Part shown: piece by piece, positions 14,661 to 24,721 of the stretch | Layout: every line of letters starts with the position of its first letter | How positions within the stretch are numbered: position 1 is the stretch's first letter | Assembly: GCF_002843305.1 (NCBI RefSeq) | Contig: NZ_PGSG01000006.1 | Coordinates: 1 to 64,000 of the forward strand | Length of the DNA stretch: 64,000 bases | From: Streptomyces barkulensis | Lineage (GTDB): Bacteria; Actinomycetota; Actinomycetes; Streptomycetales; Streptomycetaceae | Direction: 5' to 3' | Position numbers and translations under genes: made by a program | The notes under the pieces: model-generated | Databases searched by the model: none | Seen by the model: the letters and a program-made list of their open reading frames with translations, nothing else | What the model was told of the DNA's origin: nothing

Positions 14661-16748
14661 TCAGGCGCCGATGCCGCGGCCGTCCTCGCGCCAGACGGCG
14701 ACGACCGACGGCCGGACGACCTTCCCCGGCCCGTCGGGCCAGGCCGAGGCGGGCTGCTCGTAGCTGGCGCCGTCCACCTCGCCCGGGTGCTGCACCGCGA
14801 CCAGCACCCGGCGGTCCTGGATGATCGGGCCGCAGGTCTCGGCTCCGGTCGGCACGGTGAGGAACTGCCGTACCTCGCCGCGCCGTCCGCCCGCCGTGGC
14901 CACGCCGAACAGGCCGTCGTTGGAACCCAGCGCGTTGCCGTCCGTGGACAGCCACAGGTTGCCGTAGGAGTCGAAGGCGATGTTGTCCGGGCAGGAGATC
15001 GGGCTGACCTGGTCCTTGGGGAAGCCGGCGTAGTAGGTGGCGGGGTCCTCCGGGTCGCCGCAGACCAGGAACAGGCGCCAGGCGAAGCCGTCGGCCGCCG
15101 GGTCGTCCCAGTGCTCGGCCAGTTCCAGCACCTGGCCGTGCTTGTTGGCGTTGCGCGGGTTGGCCTCGTCGGCGGCCGGGTTGGAGTCCACGCCGCGCCG
15201 GGAGTTGTTGGTCAGCGCCACGTAGACGCGGCCGGTGCGCGGGCTGGGTTCGACGTCCTCGGGGCGGTCCATCTTGGTGGCGCCCACCTTGTCGGCGGCC
15301 AGCCGGGTGTGGACGTAGACCTCCTCGGCGCTCATGCCGGGGACGTGGGAGGTGGTGCCGGTGGCCAGCGGGATCCACACGCCGGAGCCGTCGAACTCGC
15401 CGTCGGAGGGCAGCTTTCCGCTGCCGTCGATCTCGGCGGCCGGGCTGTCGCCGGTCAGCTTGGCGACGTAGAGGGTGCCCTCGTCCAGCAGCGTGAGGTT
15501 GTGCTCGCGGGCGGCGCGGCTGCCGCCCTTCATCATCCGCTTGGAGGAGACGAACTTGTAGAAGTAGTCGAAGCGCTCGTCGTCGCCCATGTAGACGACC
15601 GGGCGGCCGTCGGCGGTCAGGCGGGGCTGGGCGGCCTCGTGCTTGAAGCGGCCGAGCGCGGTGCGCTTGCGCGGGACGGAGTCGGGGTCGTACGGGTCCA
15701 CCTCGACGACCCAGCCGAAGCGGTTGACCTCGTTGGGCTCCTTGGTGAGGTCGAAGCGGTCGTCGAACCGCTCCCACTTGCGCCCCGACGCGCCGCCGCT
15801 CATGCCGTACCGCCTGAGCCTGGCCTTCACCTCCGGGTCGGTGACGGAGGCGGCGCCTGCGAAGTACTGGTTGAAGTTCTCCTCGCCCGACAGCGCCGTG
15901 CCCCAGGGGGTGGTGCCGCCGGCGCAGTTGTTGAGGGTGCCCAGCACCTTGGTGCCGGTGGGGTCCGCGGAGGTCTTCAGCAGGTCGGACCCGGCGGCCG
16001 GGCCGGTGAGGCGGAACTCGCTGGTGGTGGTGAAGCGGCGGTTGAGGTGGTGGCGGGGGACGGCCGTGAGCTTCCCCGTGCGGCGGTCCTCCTCCACCAC
16101 GACGACGGACAGGCCGTGCGCGGCCCAGGCGATCTCCACCTGCTCGCGCGTGGGGTTGTCGCCGTCGTAGCCGGGGAACATCAGTTCCTCGTCGGTGTAC
16201 TCGTGGTTGGCGAAGAGCACCTGGCGCCCGCGCTCGCCCTTGAGCGGCAGCAGGGTGAGGAAGTCGTTGTTGTAGCCGAACTGGCCGGCCTGCGCCTTCG
16301 CGCTCTGCTTCTCCGGGTCGAAGGCGGGCGCGCCGCGCAGGATCGGGTCGCCCCAGCGGATGACGACGTTCTGCGCGTAGCCCTCGGGGACGGTCACCGC
16401 GTCGGCGGTGTTCGGCGCGACGGGCGCGAAGCGCAGGCCGCGCGCCGCACCGCGGATCTTGCCGCGCCCCTTCTCCCAGCCCTTGCCCGGTACGACGGGG
16501 GGCTTCGCGGAGGCCTCGGGCGCCTGGCCGATACCGACCGCCGCCCCGGCGGCGGCGGTGGCGCCGACGACGGCGCCGGCGCGCAGCACCGAGCGGCGGG
16601 AGAGGGCGGCGGCGATGACGTCGCCGGCGTACTCGTTGCCGCTGGTGTTGGGCACCTCGTGGAAGCAGGCGTCGCCGCAGCGGTAGCGGCAGGTCAGGGC
16701 GGCTCTCCCGCCGGGGTGCGAACCGATCAGCGGCAGCAGTTTGCGCAT
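14661..16748 (-). CDS. phoX: PhoX-family alkaline phosphatase
   Basis: This 695-aa protein of the PhoX (DUF839) family is a calcium/iron-dependent extracellular phosphatase that releases phosphate from organic esters. A Tat motif SRRSVLRAG lies near residue 50, followed by a hydrophobic Ala/Gly stretch, so it is exported folded. The long N-terminal lead (about 48 aa) before the twin arginines is usual for actinomycete PhoX. Acidic metal-ligand segments such as WVVEVDPYDPDS and AGGTTPWGTALSGEENFNQY are present. A PHO-box-like repeat lies about 70-90 bp upstream, indicating PhoP control under phosphate limitation. Confidence 0.92.
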   Translation of the reverse strand: MRKLLPLIGSHPGGRAALTCRYRCGDACFHEVPNTSGNEYAGDVIAAALSRRSVLRAGAVVGATAAAGAAVGIGQAPEASAKPPVVPGKGWEKGRGKIRGAARGLRFAPVAPNTADAVTVPEGYAQNVVIRWGDPILRGAPAFDPEKQSAKAQAGQFGYNNDFLTLLPLKGERGRQVLFANHEYTDEELMFPGYDGDNPTREQVEIAWAAHGLSVVVVEEDRRTGKLTAVPRHHLNRRFTTTSEFRLTGPAAGSDLLKTSADPTGTKVLGTLNNCAGGTTPWGTALSGEENFNQYFAGAASVTDPEVKARLRRYGMSGGASGRKWERFDDRFDLTKEPNEVNRFGWVVEVDPYDPDSVPRKRTALGRFKHEAAQPRLTADGRPVVYMGDDERFDYFYKFVSSKRMMKGGSRAAREHNLTLLDEGTLYVAKLTGDSPAAEIDGSGKLPSDGEFDGSGVWIPLATGTTSHVPGMSAEEVYVHTRLAADKVGATKMDRPEDVEPSPRTGRVYVALTNNSRRGVDSNPAADEANPRNANKHGQVLELAEHWDDPAADGFAWRLFLVCGDPEDPATYYAGFPKDQVSPISCPDNIAFDSYGNLWLSTDGNALGSNDGLFGVATAGGRRGEVRQFLTVPTGAETCGPIIQDRRVLVAVQHPGEVDGASYEQPASAWPDGPGKVVRPSVVAVWREDGRGIGA

Positions 16749-17053
16749 GGTCCCCTCCGGATGTTCCGTGTCTACGCGTGTCGGACGCTAGGCGCGCGGG
16801 CACGACGGGGGGCGACCGCGCGGTAAACGCAGGGTGAATGCGACCGGTGGAATCGGCAGGCCCGCCGGCGGCCGTCCGGCGGTCGCTCGACGGCCTGCCG
16901 GCGCGTCCGCCGTGGCCGGATCCGTACGGTCGCCGCACCGGCACACCCGGTGCCGGCAGCCCCCGCACCGCCCTTCCCCCGGCCCTCCCGGCGCCCCCGC
17001 GCGCGGCGATATCCGGACCGGCGGCACGGCCCCGGACCGTTAGGATTTCTCCC
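16749..17053. other. Divergent phoX/metG intergenic region
   Basis: This 305-bp stretch has no convincing gene. On the phoX side it holds the PHO-box-like repeat at 16819-16840. On the metG side a TAGGAT hexamer at 17041-17046 resembles a -10 and sits only 8 bp before the metG ATG, so a further upstream promoter or near-leaderless transcript is possible. The middle is very GC-rich without an obvious signal. Confidence 0.6.
16819..16840 (-). promoter_or_regulatory. PHO box upstream of phoX
   Basis: On the minus strand two 11-bp direct units, CATTCACCCTG and CGTTTACCGCG, follow each other and match the Streptomyces PhoP pattern of 11-bp GTTCACC-type repeats. They lie about 71-92 bp before the phoX ATG, a usual place for PhoP activation. 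PhoP binding is inferred from pattern and context. Confidence 0.65.
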
Positions 17054-18670
17054 ATGGCGGCCACTGGAAAAGAGCAGCAGGGGGCGAAGGCGTTCTACGT
17101 CACGACCCCCATCTACTACGTCAACGACGCTCCGCACCTGGGCCACGCCTACACGACCGTCGCAGGCGACGTGCTCACCCGCTGGCACCGCCAGCGCGGC
17201 GAGAAGGTGTGGTACCTCACCGGCACGGACGAGCACGGTCAGAAGATCATGCGCACCGCCGAGGCCAACGGGGTCACCCCGCAGGAGTGGTGCGACAAGC
17301 TCGTGGAGGAGGCGTGGAAGCCCCTCTGGGAGCACCTGGAGATCGCCAACGACGACTTCATCCGCACCACGCAGCAGCGGCACACCGCCCGCGTCCAGGA
17401 GTTCGTGCAGGACCTGTACGACAAGGGCGAGATCTACAAGGGCGAGTACGAGGGCCCGTACTGCGTGGGCTGCGAGGAGTACAAGTCCCCCGGCGACCTG
17501 CTGGACGGCGAGGGTGAGTGGGCGGGCGAGAAGCTCTGCCCGATCCACAAGAAGCCCGTGGAGATGCTCCAGGAGGAGAACTACTTCTTCAAGCTCTCCG
17601 AGTACGGGCCGAAGCTCCTGGAGCACTACGAGAGGCACCCGGAGTTCATCCAGCCCGAGTCGGCGCGCAACGAGGTCGTCAACATCGTCCGCCAGGGCCT
17701 GGAGGACCTGTCGATCTCCCGCTCCACCTTCGACTGGGGCGTGAAGATCCCCTGGGACGACAAGCACGTCATCTACGTGTGGATCGACGCCCTGATGAAC
17801 TACGCCACCGCCGTCGGCTACGGCTCCGACCAGAGGAAGTTCGAGGAGACCTTCCCCGCCGACGTCCACCTGGTGGGCAAGGACATCCTCCGCTTCCACG
17901 CGGTGATCTGGCCCGCGATGCTGATGGCGCAGGGCCTGCCGCTGCCGGGGAAGGTCGCCGCCAACGGCTGGCTGATGGTCGGCGGCGAGAAGATGAGCAA
18001 GTCCAACCTGACGGGCATCTCGCCGCAGCAGCTCACCGAACACTTCGGCGTGGACGCCTACCGCTGGTACTTCCTGCGCGCCATCGCCTTCGGCCAGGAC
18101 GGCTCCTTCTCCTGGGAGGACTTCACCCACCGCTACACCAGCGAGCTGGCCAACGACTACGGCAACCTCGCCTCGCGCGTGGCCGCCATGGTGAACAAGT
18201 ACTTCGACGGACTGCTGCCCGAGTCCAAGGCCGACGGCGAGGCCGAGCAGGCGATCCGCGACGGCATGGCCAAGGCCGTGGCCGAGGCCGACCGCCGCAT
18301 CGGCGAGGAGCTGGACTTCGCGGGCGGCATCGCGGCGGTCTTCGACTTCGTCAAGCAGGTCAACGGCTACCTCACCGAGCAGGAGCCGTGGAAGGTCGCC
18401 AAGGACACCTCGCCCAAGGCCCAGGAGCGGCTGGCGACGATCCTCTACACCGCCGCCGAGTCGCTGCGCGCCTGCGCCGTCCTGCTCAACCCGGTGATGC
18501 CGCGCACCTCCGGCCTGCTGTGGGACTCCCTCGGCGCGCAGGCCCCGCTGGGCGCCCTGGCCGACCAGCGCGTCCAGGACGCCGGCGCCTGGGGCCTGCT
18601 CCCGGCCGGCACCCGGGTCACCAAGGGCCCGGCGCTCTTCCCGCGCCTGGAGGAGCCCAAGGGCGCGTAA
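17054..18670 (+). CDS. metG: Methionyl-tRNA synthetase
   Basis: This 538-aa class I aminoacyl-tRNA synthetase charges tRNA-Met. Its Rossmann core has the HIGH-type PHLGH box near residue 28 and the KMSKS loop in GGEKMSKSNLTG. A knuckle segment with CVGCEEY and a downstream Cys lies in the connective-peptide region. The C-terminal helical anticodon-binding domain follows. There is no C-terminal EMAP-like extension, as is usual for short actinomycete MetG. The first in-frame ATG that leaves the catalytic start (AFYVTTPIYYVNDAPHLGH) near the N-terminus is at 17054. Confidence 0.96.
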   Translation: MAATGKEQQGAKAFYVTTPIYYVNDAPHLGHAYTTVAGDVLTRWHRQRGEKVWYLTGTDEHGQKIMRTAEANGVTPQEWCDKLVEEAWKPLWEHLEIANDDFIRTTQQRHTARVQEFVQDLYDKGEIYKGEYEGPYCVGCEEYKSPGDLLDGEGEWAGEKLCPIHKKPVEMLQEENYFFKLSEYGPKLLEHYERHPEFIQPESARNEVVNIVRQGLEDLSISRSTFDWGVKIPWDDKHVIYVWIDALMNYATAVGYGSDQRKFEETFPADVHLVGKDILRFHAVIWPAMLMAQGLPLPGKVAANGWLMVGGEKMSKSNLTGISPQQLTEHFGVDAYRWYFLRAIAFGQDGSFSWEDFTHRYTSELANDYGNLASRVAAMVNKYFDGLLPESKADGEAEQAIRDGMAKAVAEADRRIGEELDFAGGIAAVFDFVKQVNGYLTEQEPWKVAKDTSPKAQERLATILYTAAESLRACAVLLNPVMPRTSGLLWDSLGAQAPLGALADQRVQDAGAWGLLPAGTRVTKGPALFPRLEEPKGA

Positions 18671-18696
18671 GGCCGCTCCCGGACGCCTCGCTCACC

Positions 18697-18736
18697 GGCC
18701 CCCGGCCGCCCCGCTCCTGCGGGGCGGCCGGGGGCC
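18697..18736. terminator. Bidirectional terminator between metG and methyltransferase gene
   Basis: A perfect 17-bp GC stem closes on a 6-nt loop (CTCCTG) in the convergent gap. It probably ends both metG and the graspetide operon. Confidence 0.75.
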
Positions 18737-18772
18737 GCGGCGTGTCCGGCCCTCCGCCGGGGCGCCGGGCGC

Positions 18773-19966
18773 TCACAGCTCCCAGGTGTGGGTGCGGCCG
18801 GCGGGGGAGGTGTAGGACATGGTCTGGCCCCGGGGTGTGACGCGGACGGTGAACCACTCGCGGCGGGGCCGGTTCAGCTCCCGCCAGCGCCGGTGGGCGC
18901 GCTCGACCACCGCCCACAGGTCCCGGGGTCCGGCGGCGGCGACCGCCGCGCCGGCGCGCCCGTCCCCGTGGTCGCTCACCCGTGCGCGGGAGCCGTCGGC
19001 GGGGTCGTACAGGACGGTGGTGTGGGTGCCGTCGGCGGCGCGGTGGTGTTCGCGTTCGATGCCGGGCCCCAGGTGGAGCTGGGCGAAGAAGGAGAACGTC
19101 CAGTCGTCCAGCACGCTGCCGGACAGCGGCGTCTCCCGGCTGCGCCCGCCTTCCGCCCAGGACGGAGGCGGTGCCGGGCGGGGGCCGGACAGCAGCGGCA
19201 TGAAGGCCGCCGGGGTGTGCAGGAGGTGTCCGGCGGCCGTGCCGTCCGCGAGCTTGGTCAGCCGGGCCAGTGCCCCTCCGGCCAGCGTCCCCTTGAGCGG
19301 GACCACCATGATCCCGCCCGTCGCGCACTGGTCGGTCCAGGCGGCGGGCACGCGCCGTACCGAGCAGGTGGCGATGATCCGGTCGAACGGCGCGTGCCCC
19401 GGGGCGCCCGCCGCGCCGTCGGCCGTCTCCACCACCGGCGACATCCCCAGGCCGCCCAGCCGCTCCCGCGCCGCGGCGGTGAGGCGTTCGGAGACGTCCA
19501 CGGTCACCACGTTCTCCGTACCGGCCAGCCGGCACAGCAGCGCCGCGTTGTAGCCGGTCCCCGTGCCGACCTCCAGCACCCGCGCGCCCGGCTCGACGTC
19601 GAGCGCGTCGAGCATGTCGGCCATCAGGCTCGGCGCGGTCGAGGAGGAGGTGGGCACACCGGTGACGGCCCGCTCCCCCGCGTCCTCCGCGTGGAGCCCG
19701 TCCACCTCGGTGATCAGGGAGTCGTCCGCGTACACCCGCGCCGCCCACCCACCGGCGTCCCCGCCCCCGCGGCGGCAGGGCAGGAAGCGGTCGCCGTCCC
19801 GGCGGTAGAAGACCGGGACGAACCGGTGGCGCGGCACGTTCAGGAAGACCTCGGCCAGCCGCGAGGAGAGCACCACACCGCCCTCGTCCATCCGCCGCAC
19901 CATGTCGACCCGCGCCTCGACGAGCTCCCCGCGTTCCCCGTGCTCGCCGCCCCCGTGCGCTCTCAC
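18773..19966 (-). CDS. PIMT-like methyltransferase of an ATP-grasp peptide system
   Basis: This 397-aa SAM-dependent protein is homologous to protein L-isoaspartate O-methyltransferase. It has the SAM-binding GxGxG loop in LEVGTGTGYNAALL and the PIMT-type SSTAPSLMADML segment before it. A C-terminal extension of about 150 aa is beyond normal PIMT length. The GTG start overlaps the ATP-grasp stop as GTGA. Gene order precursor, ATP-grasp, methyltransferase matches the ATP-grasp peptide maturase systems. In studied members of that class the methyltransferase turns a core Asp into an aspartimide. That reaction here is inferred. Confidence 0.87.
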   Translation of the reverse strand: MRAHGGGEHGERGELVEARVDMVRRMDEGGVVLSSRLAEVFLNVPRHRFVPVFYRRDGDRFLPCRRGGGDAGGWAARVYADDSLITEVDGLHAEDAGERAVTGVPTSSSTAPSLMADMLDALDVEPGARVLEVGTGTGYNAALLCRLAGTENVVTVDVSERLTAAARERLGGLGMSPVVETADGAAGAPGHAPFDRIIATCSVRRVPAAWTDQCATGGIMVVPLKGTLAGGALARLTKLADGTAAGHLLHTPAAFMPLLSGPRPAPPPSWAEGGRSRETPLSGSVLDDWTFSFFAQLHLGPGIEREHHRAADGTHTTVLYDPADGSRARVSDHGDGRAGAAVAAAGPRDLWAVVERAHRRWRELNRPRREWFTVRVTPRGQTMSYTSPAGRTHTWEL

Positions 19967-21003
19967 GTCTCTTTCCCTTCCAGCCAGTCGGCGACGGCGG
20001 CCGTGATCGGCAGCCCGGTCGCCTGCTCCACGAAACCGAACTGCCCGCTCGGATTGATCTCCAGGAAGCACCATCGCCCCTCGGGGGTGACGACGAAGTC
20101 GAACGCGCCGTAGGGCAGGCCGAGGGTGTCCATCATCCGGCGCACTCCGGCCGCGACGGCGGGCGGCGGCTCGCACAACCGGTATCTGTGGCTGTCGTAG
20201 TCGCTGCGCCAGTCCACGTGTCCGGCCGGCGAGTCCGCGTGGATCTCGGCGGCGAACAGCCGCCCGCCGACGGCCGTCAGCCGCACCTCGTACGCCTTGG
20301 GCACCCATTCCTGGAACAGGTGCGCCGTGGTGGCGACGTCCGGGTGGCCGAGTTCCGCGGGGCCGACGATGCTGGTGTAGACGGCCGCCGACCTCCCGCC
20401 GACGGCGCCGCGCACGGGGGTGAAGGGCTTGAACACCACCCGGCCGCTGGCCTCCTCACCGAACTCCCTGGCCACGCCGGGGTCGTTGGTGATCAGCGTG
20501 CGCGGCACGGACAGCCCGGACTCGGCCGCGACGCGCAGTTGCAGCGGCTTGTACTCGGCGTCGGCCGCCCGGCCCGGGGGCGGCAGCCACCGCACCGGCA
20601 GCGCCGCCAGCAGCCCGCCGAAGCCCCGCCGGGCCTCCCGTTCGGCCACCCTGCGGGCGTCCGGCGACATCCCGTCGGGGAAGCGGGGGCGGGCGGGCCT
20701 GCGGTAGTAGACGCTGCGCACGTCCCGCAGGTCCAGCGTCCGGCGCCCGGTGCGCAGGGTGCCGCTCCACGCCTTCCCGGCCGCATGCCCGCCCTCTCCG
20801 GCCCGACCGGCCTCCTCGGTCCTCCCGCCGAGGCGCGCGGCCAGCGACAGCCTCAGCGGGAAGTCCGCGACATCGGTGCGGAAGACGGGCACGGCCCGCC
20901 GGTTCAGCTCCTCGACCACCAGGTCCGCGGTGGGGTCGAAGCGGCCCGTCAGCACCAGGACCGTCCCGGAGGCGGTCGTCCCGAGCCGTCCGTCGTCGGT
21001 CAC
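19963..21003 (-). CDS. ATP-grasp ribosomal peptide maturase (graspetide ligase)
   Basis: This 346-aa ATP-grasp enzyme is predicted to form omega-ester or omega-amide macrocycles between Thr/Ser/Lys and Asp/Glu side chains of a precursor peptide. Visible features are the YYRRPARPRFP motif near residue 100, which is characteristic of MvdD/TgmB-like ligases, a VVFKPFTPV ATP-grasp strand, and the metal-binding FLEINPSGQF near the C-terminus. It starts at GTG 21003 seven bases after the precursor stop and overlaps the methyltransferase by GTGA. These three genes form one operon. Confidence 0.9.
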   Translation of the reverse strand: MTDDGRLGTTASGTVLVLTGRFDPTADLVVEELNRRAVPVFRTDVADFPLRLSLAARLGGRTEEAGRAGEGGHAAGKAWSGTLRTGRRTLDLRDVRSVYYRRPARPRFPDGMSPDARRVAEREARRGFGGLLAALPVRWLPPPGRAADAEYKPLQLRVAAESGLSVPRTLITNDPGVAREFGEEASGRVVFKPFTPVRGAVGGRSAAVYTSIVGPAELGHPDVATTAHLFQEWVPKAYEVRLTAVGGRLFAAEIHADSPAGHVDWRSDYDSHRYRLCEPPPAVAAGVRRMMDTLGLPYGAFDFVVTPEGRWCFLEINPSGQFGFVEQATGLPITAAVADWLEGKET

Positions 21004-21009
21004 CGGCCG

Positions 21010-21351
21010 TCAGTCGTCGCTCGGGCCGGGGTCGTCCGGCGCGTCCATCTCGCCGGTGGGCTCGGTGGGACCGAAGGTCTTTGGCGGGTTCCTGGTCATG
21101 AACACCCCCGGCGGAAGGCCCTGGTAGACGCCGGTCTGCGTCTCCTCGTCGTAGGCGATGTCCCGTGGCAGCACACCTCCCGAACCGGTGGTGGCGGTCA
21201 GGAACCGGAAGGCCAGCGGCGCCGGGCCCCGCAGAGCGGTCAGGTCCGGCAGGTCCGGGGCCGTCCCCCGGTCCAGCGGAAACCTGTCCTCGGGCCTGTC
21301 CAGGACCAGGCCCGTCCCGGTGCGCTCACCGGGCATAAATGTCATGGTCAT
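21010..21351 (-). CDS. Graspetide precursor peptide (ATP-grasp target)
   Basis: This 113-aa precursor starts at ATG 21351 behind AAGGGGGAG. It has a leader with a LAFRFLTA segment and a YDEETQTGVYQG stretch that fit the putative ATP-grasp-modified RiPP family, in which a Y..D..Q pattern precedes the core. The C-terminal region is a plausible core: KTFGPTEPTGE with three Thr donors, followed by an acidic MDAPDDPGPSDD tail that supplies carboxylates. The next genes encode the ligase and methyltransferase. Which residues are joined and which Asp becomes aspartimide cannot be read from sequence. Confidence 0.82.
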   Translation of the reverse strand: MTMTFMPGERTGTGLVLDRPEDRFPLDRGTAPDLPDLTALRGPAPLAFRFLTATTGSGGVLPRDIAYDEETQTGVYQGLPPGVFMTRNPPKTFGPTEPTGEMDAPDDPGPSDD

Positions 21352-21624
21352 GACTCCCCCTTCGCTTCGGAGGGACGGAAACCCCCCTTTGGGTTTTCTC
21401 CGCCCGACGGCGGCCGTAAGCCGGTTTTCCGGCCATAGCCCGGCCCGTACAGGCCAACGAACCGGCAGGCGTCCGGTTTCGCGCACCGTTCCCGCCGGAT
21501 CCCGTGGAGGGCCGGACTGCGGCTGACCGTGCGGGACCTTTCGCCCCCTTCCCCCGGCCGCACGGCGTGGGATACCCCTGGGGCGGGCGTCCGGTGGGCG
21601 GGCGCGCCGGGGAGAGGAGCGGAC

Positions 21625-22548
21625 ATGGCCGGGGAGCGGTTAGCGGACGGCTGGCGGGTGGACGAGCGGTGCACGAACTGCGATGTGGCGAGGCAGCTCG
21701 CGCCCGGTCTGATCGGCGAGGAGGGCGGCCGCTCGGTCGTGCTGCGCGAGCCGTGCGACCGGGCCGAGGCGGAGCGGCTCCACGCCGCCGCGCACGCCTG
21801 CCACACCCGGTCCGTCCATCCTCCGGGCGGGCGGCTGGAGGAGGTGCCCGACCCGTTCCCGATGCCGCTGGACGCCGGGGACGGCACGGACGGCCCGGAC
21901 GACCCGGGCGGCGCCGTGTACCTGTGCGGGCACAACTCCCGGCAGACGGCCGGCGCCAACTCCTATCTGCTGCGCCGCCCCGACGGCACCGTGATGATGG
22001 TGGACACCCCGCGCTGGAGCCCGTCGCTGGCCAGGCGCTACGAGAAGCTGGGCCCCGTCACCGACGTGCTGCTCACCCACCGCGACCACGCCGCGCACGG
22101 CCGCCAGTACGCCGACGGCTTCGGCGCGCGGCTGTGGATCCACGAGGGCGACCTCGACTCCGCCCCCGACGCCGACCGCGTACTGCGCGGCACCGACCCG
22201 GTGGAGATCGCCGACGGCGTGGTCGCCCACCCCCTGCCCGGGCACACCGAGGGCAGCGTGCTCTATCTGGCGGACGACCGGTACTGCTTCACCGGCGACA
22301 GCTTCCACTGGTCGCGCACCACGGGCGACATCGAGGTGTTCGACACCGTCACCTGGTACTCCGTCGAGGAGCTGGCCGCCTCCCTGGAGCGGGTGGCGGG
22401 ACGGATCAGCTTCGAGTGGCTGCTGCCCGGCCATGGCGACCGGCGGCACCTGCCCGCCGGTGAGATGGCGGAGCGGCTGCGGCGACTCGCCGTCCGCACG
22501 GGGGAGTTGAGGCAGCGGTCGGTCGACTTCAGGGCGATCCGCTGGTGA
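21625..22548 (+). CDS. MBL-fold metallo-hydrolase with N-terminal Cys-rich segment
   Basis: This 307-aa protein of the metallo-beta-lactamase fold has its zinc motif in LTHRDHAAHG, a third ligand in LPGHTEGSVLY, an Asp in CFTGDSFHW and a His in LLPGHGD. The first 55 residues contain CTNCDVARQLAP and two later Cys (REPCDRAE, HACHTR), resembling the single-cluster ferredoxin-like extension often fused to these hydrolases. The start ATG 21625 follows GGAGAGGAG. It is divergent from the graspetide operon and need not be related to it. Substrate unknown. Confidence 0.82.
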   Translation: MAGERLADGWRVDERCTNCDVARQLAPGLIGEEGGRSVVLREPCDRAEAERLHAAAHACHTRSVHPPGGRLEEVPDPFPMPLDAGDGTDGPDDPGGAVYLCGHNSRQTAGANSYLLRRPDGTVMMVDTPRWSPSLARRYEKLGPVTDVLLTHRDHAAHGRQYADGFGARLWIHEGDLDSAPDADRVLRGTDPVEIADGVVAHPLPGHTEGSVLYLADDRYCFTGDSFHWSRTTGDIEVFDTVTWYSVEELAASLERVAGRISFEWLLPGHGDRRHLPAGEMAERLRRLAVRTGELRQRSVDFRAIRW

Positions 22549-22553
22549 CGGTC

Positions 22554-22611
22554 CCCCGGCGGGCGTACAGCACGGGCGGCCCCGGCGGCCGGTGACGCAC
22601 GCCCGCCGGGG
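22554..22611. terminator. Convergent hairpin, long loop
   Basis: Thirteen-base perfect arms (CCCCGGCGGGCGT and its complement) enclose 32 nt that can fold further. It lies between the converging MBL and TetR genes and probably terminates the MBL transcript. Confidence 0.5.
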
Positions 22612-22623
22612 CACGCACGGCGC

Positions 22624-24145
<1,522 letters not shown>

Positions 24146-24179
24146 CCGCCCGGCGAACGGTTCGGGTGCGGGGTCCAGG

Positions 24180-24209
24180 GGCCGGGCTCGCCGCGAGGCG
24201 GGCCCGGCC
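24180..24209. terminator. Hairpin terminator after the hydrolase
   Basis: A 13-bp stem with one G-T type mismatch closes on GCGA, 35 bp after the hydrolase stop and before the converging gene. There is no T-run. Confidence 0.5.
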
Positions 24210-24245
24210 TCCGGGCGTCGGGGCCTCCGGCACCCGGGTGGGGCA

Positions 24246-24716
24246 TCAGCGCAGGGCGCGGGCGGAGAGCCGGTAGCGCAGGCCGTCCCCGTCCGGCGCG
24301 GTGAGGACGTGGAGGCCGCCGTCCTCCAGGACCCGCAGGGCCTCGCGGTCCGCGACCCCGTCCAGCGGCCGGCGCCGCAGGACGGCGGCGGGGTCCGGCC
24401 CGCCCGGGTCGTACGGCCGGCCGGGCTCGCATGGGCGGACCGTGCCGGGCGCGGCCCAGGGCACGTCCGGAGGCGGGTCGATACGGTCGGCCAGGCGCGG
24501 GGCCTGGGCCCGTATCCAGCGCAGGGCCTGGCGGGGGCTACGGGCCCGGTGGCAGTCGAGCAGCCACTCGCGGTGGGTGTCCGCGTCCAGGACGGTGACC
24601 TCGCACCACACACCGCCGACGCCACCGGAGTTGCGGGCTGCGGCCACGGCGAATCCGGTCAGCGCCGCGCTGACGGTCATGATCAGCGCGCCCAGGCACA
24701 GGGCGGTGAAGTCCAT
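24246..24716 (-). CDS. Hypothetical membrane-anchored protein of the WhiJ-like locus
   Basis: This 156-aa protein has one N-terminal hydrophobic segment (LCLGALIMTVSAALTGFAVAAA) and then a hydrophilic domain with a strand-rich start (VWCEVTVLDADTHREWLLDCH). It starts at ATG 24716, six bases after the stop of the HATPase gene, so the two are co-transcribed. I do not recognise the family. The neighbours (HATPase, XRE, DUF397) suggest a role in the same regulatory unit. Confidence 0.65.
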   Translation of the reverse strand: MDFTALCLGALIMTVSAALTGFAVAAARNSGGVGGVWCEVTVLDADTHREWLLDCHRARSPRQALRWIRAQAPRLADRIDPPPDVPWAAPGTVRPCEPGRPYDPGGPDPAAVLRRRPLDGVADREALRVLEDGGLHVLTAPDGDGLRYRLSARALR

Positions 24717-24721
24717 CGCGC

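Noticed and set aside
13824-16826. A 1000-codon plus-strand open frame
   Set aside because: It is antisense to phoX, has shadow composition (GVGG, AEAG runs), and shows no domain. High GC makes long antisense frames common.
21625-22548. MBL hydrolase as a member of the graspetide cluster
   Set aside because: It is divergent and carries a ferredoxin-like extension, and such genes are not part of known graspetide systems.
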